From: Flavobacteriaceae bacterium
GTDB lineage: Bacteria > Bacteroidota > Bacteroidia > Flavobacteriales > Flavobacteriaceae
Assembly: GCA_002401385.1 (NCBI GenBank)
Contig: NVSY01000006.1
Location: 43,189-48,862 of the forward strand
Length of the DNA stretch: 5,674 nt
Direction of reading: 5' to 3'
Below are positions 1 through 5,674 of the stretch, one piece after another. The notes beneath the pieces were generated by a model. It did no database searches. It was given only the letters and a program-made list of their open reading frames with translations, and was not told the DNA's origin. Within the stretch, counting starts at the first letter, position 1; each line of letters opens with the position of its first letter. The translations under genes were made by a program, and so were the position numbers.

Positions 1-2819
1 CTACGAGACCAATCAAAACGACCACCACTACGGTTGGTACCTCCATCGGAAAAAGAATCAACTGCTCTATCTGGAAACACATCCAATAAATTATTAGCTC
101 CCACCGTAACGGTCAAGCTTTCTGTAGCTTTATATCCAAAAGATAAATCAGTTACAATTTTAGTAGAAAAAATCTGTTGTCTCGTAATATTATTAGTAGC
201 TTCCATCACTTCTCCAAAATAAACATTTCGTAAAAACACATTGAATCTATCCGTAGTTAAACTATGTGATAAATTAATTTTTGTTCCTGGAACAGCATCT
301 TCTAAATACACTCTAGAAGCTTCATCAAAATAAGTAGATTCTAAACCAGCCGCTTTCAAAATGTCTGAAGAATTGATATCACCAACTCGCTTCGTTTTAG
401 AGAAAGTCGCTGCAAAATCATTTTTTAGTTTCATATTATCACTTATACGAGTATCGTGAGTAATAACAATATCCAATCCCTTAGATTCTGTATCAATGGT
501 ATTGGCAAAAAACGCGGCCGCACCGGCATTTGCTTGAGAAAGTAAATTATCCAGTTCAGATCCTGTTCCTGGTCCTTCGAATCTCCCTGTATACACCACT
601 CGATCATCAATTCCAACCCAGTAACCATCTATAGTAATCGTTAAATTAGCATCTGGCATTTTTGTTGTAAAACCAATACTTACACTTTTAGAAGTCTCCT
701 CTTTTAATTTAGGGATTCCTAATAATTGAGCTGCTCTACTATCATTCGAAAAAGTTCCAACTTCAATCGGGTCGCCATTTTGATCAAAAATTGTAGAGGT
801 TGAATTAAAATTTAACTGGTGTAGAGACGGCGCTCTAAACCCCGTGTTCAAAGCCCCTCTAATATTAGTGTGTTCTCCTGCTTTTATACGGGAAGCCAAT
901 TTAAAATTCAACGTAGAACCAAAATCAGAATAGTCTTCATATCGGGTAGCAAAACTCAATAAGAACTTTTCTGTAATATCCGCTTCTACATCAAAATAAC
1001 CTGCTACACTACTTCTTCCTCTTGACAATTCGTTTTTTGGACTAAACCCAGGGAACACTTGAGAACCACCTGCTCTAGAAGCCCCAAAGAAATCTTGAGA
1101 CGGAGATTGAGAATCCAATGTAATTACTTGTCCGTCGGCAGTATATTTAGCATAGGATGGTTCTTCTCCTGCTTCAATTTCATAACTTTCCACACGATAT
1201 TCCGCTCCAAAGGCTATATTTAACCCTTCCATAGAATCCGCATAAAATTTACTTATATCTAAATTGGTAGTATTTTGCATAAAAGAAAATCCACCAGCAT
1301 CAAATGTAGTTGGAGAAGCACTTTGCATAGATGCATTAAAAGTATTCCCAATAGTATACATAAAACGATTTTTACCGTAAGCATTACTAAAATCTACATC
1401 CCACTCACCTACTTTCCCTTTGATTCCAACAGCGAGAGATCTATCGACAATTTGAGAATTAATTTCTGGTAAAAAACCATTCATATACGCAGGTGTATAC
1501 GTTCTACTTTGATAAGGTAACCTATAAAACCCAGCAGAATTCCCAGTTCTAGAACTTATCCCTACAAAGGCATAAAACTCTGTTCCGTCATCATCCAAAG
1601 GAATAGATAAATTAGCAAAAAATCTACCTCCACGCAATGCAGATTGTCCAACTCTCATATTAAAGTCGGAACGTTGCATTCCTCTAGCAGCAAGTTCTGA
1701 ACTTGTGTTATCCGCAGATAAAATTGTTCTCAAATCATCTTTAGTAACAGCTCCACTTACATCAATACCAGCCATACCAGCATAATTAAAGACATCTGTA
1801 AGGTCATCATCCAATAATTTTGAAGTATCATATCCATCATTATAAGCAAATCTTTCAACGGTATTATACTTGTTAAAAATATCTCCTTCCCACGCTTTCA
1901 TACGTCCATAAGGCTGTCTTACGTCAAAATCACCTGTGAAATTGATAAAACCACCTCTTTCACCTATTTGTAATCCATAATTAGCGCTTACATTGGTAGT
2001 TTCACCATCACTACCTCCAGTTTGATCATTGGAGTTTTCGGAAAAATATGCACCACTGGTAACACTTAATCTAAGTTCGTTGGTGCTTCTTTTAAGTACA
2101 ATATTAATCACCCCTGCGATAGCATCAGATCCATATTGTGCCGCAGCTCCATCTCTTAACACTTCTATACGTTCTATGGCGGCAGCTGGAATTGCATTTA
2201 AATCTGTACCCACACTACCTCTACCAAAAGTACCATTCACATTAATTAAGGAAGAATTATGTCTTCTTTTTCCATTAATTAACACCAATACTTGATCTGG
2301 TCCTAAACCTCTCAAAGAGGCAGGATCTATATGATCTGTTCCGTCCGAAATTGTTTGTGTATTGGAGGTAAAAGATGGCGCAACATAGTTTAAAATTTGA
2401 TTTAAGTTTACTTGTGGCCCCGCAGTAATAATTTCGGAGATATCAATTATATCAACTGGAACGGCTGTATCTACAGCTGTTCTATTTGGGTTTCTAGACC
2501 CTACTACAACCACTTCGTCTAAGGAAATACCTGTAGTTAATATTACATTGAACGTTTTAGTTCCGTCCATTTCAATTTTCTTGTCAGAGAACCCGACATA
2601 AGAAAAAATTAAATTTTCACTCATCTTAACTTTAATAGCATATTCACCATTAAAATCAGTAGTTGTACCTCTTGTAGTTCCTTCAACTATAACAGTTACA
2701 CCTGGTAACGGCTGATTGTCAGACCCTAAAACGGTACCTGTAACTTGGTACGATTGAGCATTTATAAGCCCTGTAACTAGCGCAAATAAAGCAATTAATA
2801 ATTGTTTTTTTTGTTTCAT
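1..2819 (-). CDS. TonB-dependent outer-membrane receptor with N-terminal carboxypeptidase-regulatory-like domain; 3' end cut by window edge
   Basis: The frame was translated by hand from the ATG at 2819 to position 1: 939 codons without a stop. Seen in order: a signal peptide (residues 1-21, basic start MKQKK, hydrophobic core, likely cleavage after INA); a CarboxypepD_reg-like beta-sandwich (about 24-96, VTGTV...[12 protein letters not shown]...TTDFNGEY); a TonB-box-like segment [20 protein letters not shown] (100-119); a plug domain (about 120-240) with [20 protein letters not shown] (168-187) and [20 protein letters not shown] (221-240); then the beta-barrel, with [11 protein letters not shown] (661-671) and NNLLDVFPD (909-917), both typical of the family. 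The last visible residues, GGRFDWSR, resemble the region just before the final strands, so only a few dozen residues seem missing. The family imports ligands through the outer membrane using TonB-ExbBD energy. The plug resembles general iron-complex-type receptors rather than a clear SusC, but the substrate cannot be assigned and no SusD gene is visible. Confidence 0.96.
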   Translation of the reverse strand, partial: MKQKKQLLIALFALVTGLINAQSYQVTGTVLGSDNQPLPGVTVIVEGTTRGTTTDFNGEYAIKVKMSENLIFSYVGFSDKKIEMDGTKTFNVILTTGISLDEVVVVGSRNPNRTAVDTAVPVDIIDISEIITAGPQVNLNQILNYVAPSFTSNTQTISDGTDHIDPASLRGLGPDQVLVLINGKRRHNSSLINVNGTFGRGSVGTDLNAIPAAAIERIEVLRDGAAAQYGSDAIAGVINIVLKRSTNELRLSVTSGAYFSENSNDQTGGSDGETTNVSANYGLQIGERGGFINFTGDFDVRQPYGRMKAWEGDIFNKYNTVERFAYNDGYDTSKLLDDDLTDVFNYAGMAGIDVSGAVTKDDLRTILSADNTSSELAARGMQRSDFNMRVGQSALRGGRFFANLSIPLDDDGTEFYAFVGISSRTGNSAGFYRLPYQSRTYTPAYMNGFLPEINSQIVDRSLAVGIKGKVGEWDVDFSNAYGKNRFMYTIGNTFNASMQSASPTTFDAGGFSFMQNTTNLDISKFYADSMEGLNIAFGAEYRVESYEIEAGEEPSYAKYTADGQVITLDSQSPSQDFFGASRAGGSQVFPGFSPKNELSRGRSSVAGYFDVEADITEKFLLSFATRYEDYSDFGSTLNFKLASRIKAGEHTNIRGALNTGFRAPSLHQLNFNSTSTIFDQNGDPIEVGTFSNDSRAAQLLGIPKLKEETSKSVSIGFTTKMPDANLTITIDGYWVGIDDRVVYTGRFEGPGTGSELDNLLSQANAGAAAFFANTIDTESKGLDIVITHDTRISDNMKLKNDFAATFSKTKRVGDINSSDILKAAGLESTYFDEASRVYLEDAVPGTKINLSHSLTTDRFNVFLRNVYFGEVMEATNNITRQQIFSTKIVTDLSFGYKATESLTVTVGANNLLDVFPDRAVDSFSDGGTNRSGGRFDWSR

Positions 2820-2820
2820 A

Positions 2821-2875
2821 TTGTTTTGTTAATTAGTAAATAATTTCCTAAATATATAAATATTTATCAAAACAA
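2821..2875 (-). repeat. Inverted repeats in the AT-rich leader of the TonB-dependent receptor gene
   Basis: In the transcript, TTGTTTTG (2875-2868) can pair with CAAAACAA (2828-2821), whose last base is separated from the receptor ATG by one nucleotide. A perfect 12-bp palindrome, ATAAATATTTAT (2856-2867), lies inside, directly next to the first arm. The repeats are visible, but the pairs are mostly A-U and the loop is long. A role in occluding the ribosome-loading region is only a possibility, and low-complexity AT sequence could produce this by chance. Confidence 0.25.
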
Positions 2876-2912
2876 CAATAAATCAACTGCGAATACCGTA
2901 ATAAATAGATGT

Positions 2913-2942
2913 CAAAATTACGTTTAATTCAAAATAACACAA
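2913..2942 (-). promoter_or_regulatory. Bacteroidota-type promoter of the TonB-dependent receptor gene
   Basis: On the minus strand, TTG (2942-2940) is followed after exactly 19 nt by TAATTTTG (2920-2913). This fits the known Bacteroidota sigma-ABfr consensus (TTTG or TTG near -33, TAnnTTTG near -7, spacer about 17-23 nt) with no mismatch in the -7 box. Transcription would start near 2905, giving a leader of about 85 nt before the receptor ATG at 2819. It lies directly downstream of the lgt terminator, so the receptor is expected to be transcribed independently of the cysS-yidD-lgt operon. Confidence 0.72.
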
Positions 2943-2959
2943 GGTAGAATTGAAGGAAT

Positions 2960-2995
2960 AAAAAAGAGACTGTCCTATAAAGAACAGCCTCTTTT
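2960..2995 (-). terminator. Rho-independent terminator of the cysS-yidD-lgt operon
   Basis: Two 15-nt arms (2995-2981 and 2976-2962) flank a 4-nt loop (2980-2977). Read on the minus strand all fifteen pairs form, two of them as G-U wobbles. Read on the plus strand the same two positions become A-C mismatches, so the hairpin is optimised for minus-strand transcripts. Six consecutive U residues (2965-2960) overlap the stem base. It begins 21 nt after the lgt stop codon and precedes the receptor promoter. Confidence 0.85.
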
Positions 2996-3016
2996 CACTT
3001 GTATATGTTTAATGCG

Positions 3017-3862
3017 CTACGAGCGCTTTCTTACAATAAAAAAAAGTCCAATTGCCACCAATGGAATACTTAATACTTGACCTGTATTTAATCCTAAAAC
3101 CCAGTCTTCTCTACCATCCACTTGAGCTTCTTTCAAAAACTCGATCACAAATCTCACCGTCCAAAGTGATGTAAAAAAGAAACCAAATAACAGCCCTGCC
3201 TTTTTCTTAAGATCAGTTTTCCAATACAAAAACCACATCACAAAAAAGATTGCTAAATAACTCAAAGCTTCATAAATTTGTGTTGGATGACGAGGAATTG
3301 TCTCTCCAGCACGTTTAAAAACAAAACCAATGGCCATGTCTGTAGGTTTCCCGTATATTTCAGAATTCATTAAATTTCCCAATCGGATACAAAAACCAGC
3401 AAAGGCAACTATAATAGCCAGACGGTCTAAAACCCATAACAATGGCATTTTTAGAACGTTTTTACTGTATAAATACAGTCCTGTAATTATTCCAATAGCA
3501 GCTCCATGACTTGCCAATCCTTGAAATCCTGTAAATCTATACCCATTTATAAACCATAACAAAGTTCCTTTTGGGTCTTCTTTAATAGGTAAAATAATTT
3601 CTAATAGATGATGTTGGTAATAATCCCAACTATAAAAGAACACTTCTCCTAACCGCATTCCAATAAACATAGATAATATGGTATACATAAATAAAGGATC
3701 CAATTTTTCTAAGGAAACTTTATCATTTATAAATATCTTTTTCATCAATTGCAAGCCAACAACAAATGCTACTACAAATAACAAACTGTAATAACGGATC
3801 CCAAAGGAACCAATTTTAAATAATATTGGATCTGGATTCCAATCAATAGATAATGTAATCAT
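3017..3862 (-). CDS. lgt: Prolipoprotein diacylglyceryl transferase (Lgt)
   Basis: Lgt is an integral inner-membrane enzyme that moves diacylglycerol from phosphatidylglycerol to the lipobox cysteine of preprolipoproteins, the first step of lipoprotein maturation. The 281-residue protein is close to the usual family length (E. coli about 290) and has several strongly hydrophobic segments (about 25-40, 57-72, 117-133, 143-158, 198-214, 222-240, 262-277). Visible signatures are GIRYYSLLF (21-29), SHGAAIG with H119, the RLGNLMNSEIYG block (160-171: R160, N163, E168, G171), RHPTQIYEA (191-199) and R237/E241. By spacing these match E. coli H103, R143, N146, E151, G154, R239 and E243, so all expected catalytic or substrate-binding positions are present. 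It is the last gene of the operon, 8 nt after the yidD stop. The ATG at 3862 has no clear Shine-Dalgarno sequence, which is normal in this phylum. Confidence 0.98.
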   Translation of the reverse strand: MITLSIDWNPDPILFKIGSFGIRYYSLLFVVAFVVGLQLMKKIFINDKVSLEKLDPLFMYTILSMFIGMRLGEVFFYSWDYYQHHLLEIILPIKEDPKGTLLWFINGYRFTGFQGLASHGAAIGIITGLYLYSKNVLKMPLLWVLDRLAIIVAFAGFCIRLGNLMNSEIYGKPTDMAIGFVFKRAGETIPRHPTQIYEALSYLAIFFVMWFLYWKTDLKKKAGLLFGFFFTSLWTVRFVIEFLKEAQVDGREDWVLGLNTGQVLSIPLVAIGLFFIVRKRS

Positions 3863-3870
3863 AGGTATAC

Positions 3871-4131
3871 TTATTTATGTTTTTTACAATTATGTTTATG
3901 TTCAGGTACAGGATCATAGCCAGATCCACCCCAAGGATGACAACTAAATATTCTTTTCAATGCCAAGGCTCCTCCTCTAAAAAAACCATGTTTTTGCAAT
4001 GCTTCTATAGTATAGCTTGAACAAGTAGGAGAATACCTACAACTGGCAGGGGTATACGGAGAAATAGCCGCTTGGTAAAAACGAACTAGCCAAATAAAAG
4101 GAACGGCCAATATGTTTTTTCGAAAAAACAT
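3871..4131 (-). CDS. yidD: Membrane protein insertion efficiency factor YidD
   Basis: An 86-residue protein of the YidD (UPF0161/DUF37) family, a small inner-membrane-associated factor that helps YidC-dependent membrane insertion. An amphipathic, partly hydrophobic N-terminus (about 5-24, ending RFYQAAISP) precedes the hallmark [10 protein letters not shown] (31-40), then [18 protein letters not shown] (50-67) and GGSGYDPVP (68-76). The three conserved cysteines are C31, C37 and C64. The tail after 76 is short, basic and histidine-rich (HKHNCKKHK) with an extra cysteine, C82. The tail is a variable part of the family, so this is not evidence of altered function. The ATG is the codon directly after the cysS TAA stop (no gap), which suggests translational coupling; lgt follows after 8 nt. 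The grouping with lgt fits a membrane-biogenesis role. Confidence 0.97.
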   Translation of the reverse strand: MFFRKNILAVPFIWLVRFYQAAISPYTPASCRYSPTCSSYTIEALQKHGFFRGGALALKRIFSCHPWGGSGYDPVPEHKHNCKKHK

Positions 4132-5610
4132 TTAACTTACCGTAAAAGAAGTTCCTTCTTTACCGTCTTTTAACTGAATTCCTAATTCAACCAACTCATT
4201 TCTAATTTGGTCCGACAAGGCCCAATCCTTATTATCACGTGCTTCTTTTCTCAACTTTATCAATAGTTCAACAACACCTCCTAATTTATCTGAATGATTG
4301 TTGGCGGCCTCATTTGGCAATCCTAAAACATCAAAAACAAAGGAATTTATTGTTTGTGTAAAAATTTCTAAATCACTGGTTGATATAGTTGCTCTTCCTT
4401 CTTTTAATAAATTCACTTGTTTCACTGCATCAAATAATTGAGCAATTAAAATAGGACTATTAAAATCGTCATTCATTGCATCATAACATTTCTGTTTCCA
4501 TGCTTGTACATCAAAAGAGCTTTCATTTCCACCTATTAAGCTAGGTAAAAAAGAAATGGCCTCCATTAATTTAGCATGTCCCTTTTCTGAAGCTTCTAAA
4601 GCAGTACTAGAAAAATCTAAAATACTACGATAATTTGCTTGTAGCATAAAGAAACGTACAACTCCAGCTGTAAATGGTTTGTTCAAAATAGTATTATCAC
4701 CGGAAAATATTTCATCTGGAAGAATATTATTCCCTGTAGATTTTGCCATTTTTTGACCATTCAACGTCAACATATTTGCATGCATCCAATAATTAACAGG
4801 GTATACGCCATTGGTTGTTTTAGATTGTGCAATTTCACATTCGTGATGTGGGAATTTCAAATCCATTCCTCCTCCATGAATGTCAAATTGTTTTCCTAAA
4901 TATTTCGTACTCATAGCAGAGCATTCCAAGTGCCATCCAGGGAAACCGTCACTCCAAGGTGAAGGCCAACGCATAATATGACGTTCATCTGCTTTTTTCC
5001 AAAGTGCAAAATCCTGTGGATTCTTTTTCTCTGATTGACCGTCTAATACACGGGTATTATGTACAGAATCTTCAATATTTCTACCAGAAAGAATTCCGTA
5101 ATGTTCTGTTTCGTTATATTTTAATACATCAAAATAAACAGATCCATTGACTTCATACGCCAATCCTTTTTCTATAATTTCTTTGATAATCTCTATCTGC
5201 TCTACAATATGACCTGTAGCCGTAGGTTCTATACTCGGAGGAATATTGTTAAACTGTTGTAAAATAGTGTGAAAATCCACTGTATAGCGTTGCACTACTT
5301 CCATGGGTTCAATCTGCTCTAAACGTGCTTTTTTTGCAATTCTATCTTCCCCTTCATCCGCATCGTTTTCTAAATGCCCCGCATCCGTAATATTACGTAC
5401 ATAACGCACCTTAAAACCAAGGTGTTTTAAATATCTAAACACCAAATCAAACGACATAAACGTACGTACATTTCCTAAATGTACATTGCTATAAACTGTA
5501 GGTCCACACACGTACATTCCTACATTTCCTTCGACAATCGGTGTAAATACTTCTTTCTTTTTTGAAAGTGAGTTATAAATTTTAAGCTGATGCTCCTTAT
5601 ATAATTCCAT
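4132..5610 (-). CDS. cysS: Cysteinyl-tRNA synthetase (class I)
   Basis: CysRS charges tRNA-Cys with cysteine in the cytosol and is essential. The 492-residue protein is of full length for the bacterial enzyme (E. coli 461). The N-terminal Rossmann catalytic domain has MYVCGPTVY (32-40), the HIGH-type motif as HLGN (44-47), WHLECSAMS (226-234), [19 protein letters not shown] (245-263) and the KMSKS-type motif as KMAKST (287-292). The Zn-site residues that give cysteine specificity are all present: C35, C230, H255 and E259, spaced like E. coli C28, C209, H234 and E238. A helical DALR-type domain follows (about 360-440), then the C-terminal tail, with [20 protein letters not shown] typical of the family. 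It is the first visible gene of the operon. The ATG at 5610 gives the expected N-terminus; a potential upstream gene would lie outside the window. Confidence 0.98.
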   Translation of the reverse strand: MELYKEHQLKIYNSLSKKKEVFTPIVEGNVGMYVCGPTVYSNVHLGNVRTFMSFDLVFRYLKHLGFKVRYVRNITDAGHLENDADEGEDRIAKKARLEQIEPMEVVQRYTVDFHTILQQFNNIPPSIEPTATGHIVEQIEIIKEIIEKGLAYEVNGSVYFDVLKYNETEHYGILSGRNIEDSVHNTRVLDGQSEKKNPQDFALWKKADERHIMRWPSPWSDGFPGWHLECSAMSTKYLGKQFDIHGGGMDLKFPHHECEIAQSKTTNGVYPVNYWMHANMLTLNGQKMAKSTGNNILPDEIFSGDNTILNKPFTAGVVRFFMLQANYRSILDFSSTALEASEKGHAKLMEAISFLPSLIGGNESSFDVQAWKQKCYDAMNDDFNSPILIAQLFDAVKQVNLLKEGRATISTSDLEIFTQTINSFVFDVLGLPNEAANNHSDKLGGVVELLIKLRKEARDNKDWALSDQIRNELVELGIQLKDGKEGTSFTVS

Positions 5611-5617
5611 AAAATTA

Positions 5618-5655
5618 TTGCAATAAATAAGTGGTAAAGATACACTTTATTGCAA
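5618..5655. repeat. Imperfect inverted repeat just upstream of cysS
   Basis: TTGCAATAAAGTG on the minus strand (5655-5643) is complementary to CACTT-ATT-TATTGCAA (5633-5618), with a 3-nt bulge (ATT) in the second arm and a 9-nt spacer (5642-5634). The repeat ends 7 nt before the cysS ATG. It could be an operator, a leader hairpin affecting cysS translation, or the terminator of a gene further right. The run after it (TAATTTT) is a poor U-tract, which makes the terminator reading less attractive. The symmetry is directly visible; the function is not known. Confidence 0.55.
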
Positions 5656-5664
5656 GAAATCGAA
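5635..5664 (-). promoter_or_regulatory. Weak candidate promoter for the cysS operon
   Basis: TATCTTTA (5642-5635) resembles the Bacteroidota -7 box TAnnTTTG with one mismatch, and TTC (5664-5662) lies 19 nt upstream where TTG or TTTG would be expected. Both elements deviate from consensus. The -7-like box falls within the spacer of the inverted repeat around it, so a protein bound to that repeat would cover it. The operon could equally be read from a promoter beyond the right edge. Confidence 0.25.
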
Positions 5665-5674
5665 AATTTTTAAA

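Noticed and set aside
34..222. 62-codon plus-strand open frame
   Set aside because: It is antisense to the well-supported receptor frame, resembles no known protein and shows no promoter or start signal.
513..520. GCGGCCGC, a GC-rich 8-bp palindrome in AT-rich DNA
   Set aside because: It falls in receptor codons reading Gly-Ala-Ala-Ala and is explained by coding; there are no signs of a cloning junction or other structure around it.
443..628. 61-codon minus-strand open frame in another phase
   Set aside because: It lies within the receptor gene, whose own frame is open throughout and carries family motifs; this is an out-of-frame shadow.
1275..1472. 65-codon plus-strand open frame
   Set aside because: Antisense to the receptor barrel region, with low-complexity composition and no recognisable features.
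2029..2295. 88-codon plus-strand open frame with a hydrophobic stretch resembling a signal peptide
   Set aside because: It is the complement of the conserved plug domain. The hydrophobic stretch is explained as the antisense of receptor codons, and there is no independent support for a gene.
2820..3016. Possible small gene or RNA gene between the receptor gene and lgt
   Set aside because: The region is accounted for by terminator, promoter and AT-rich leader; no open frame of note and no tRNA-like fold were seen.
5593..5598. AAGGAG (minus strand), Shine-Dalgarno-like, within the first codons of cysS
   Set aside because: No suitable in-frame start follows at the right distance, and the ATG at 5610 gives the expected CysRS N-terminus; Bacteroidota rarely use such sites.
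5611..5674. Possible T-box or other riboswitch leader for cysS
   Set aside because: Only 64 nt are visible upstream. They hold a simple inverted repeat and no recognisable T-box or antiterminator sequence, and T-box control is not typical in this phylum.

Overview
The window looks like chromosomal DNA of a member of the Bacteroidota, most likely a marine-type Flavobacteriaceae. The support is low GC, start codons without a convincing Shine-Dalgarno sequence, a TTG-N19-TAnnTTTG promoter, and an outer-membrane receptor that has a carboxypeptidase-regulatory-like domain before its TonB box. Genus cannot be fixed from what is visible. All supported genes lie on the minus strand, so transcription runs right to left.

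Right part (about 5674 to 2960): a tight three-gene operon, cysS - yidD - lgt. The cysS stop codon directly abuts the yidD start (TAAATG), and only 8 nt separate yidD from lgt. The products are cysteinyl-tRNA synthetase, the small YidC-helper YidD and prolipoprotein diacylglyceryl transferase. They link cysteine charging, membrane-protein insertion and lipoprotein maturation. A hairpin with a U-tract ends the operon 21 nt after lgt. An imperfect inverted repeat just upstream of cysS surrounds a weak promoter-like box.

Middle (2820 to 3016): a 197-nt intergenic region holding, in the direction of transcription, the operon terminator, a near-perfect Bacteroidota promoter and an AT-rich leader of roughly 85 nt.

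Left part (1 to 2819): one long open frame, read through by hand without a stop, encoding a TonB-dependent outer-membrane receptor. It runs off the left edge probably a few dozen residues short of its end. Its substrate is unknown, and no SusD-like or other partner gene lies inside the window.

Overall this is an ordinary housekeeping operon next to a TonB-dependent transporter gene. I found no mobile element, CRISPR array, RNA gene or clearly new system. The observations most worth a second look are the inverted repeat upstream of cysS and the unidentified substrate of the receptor.
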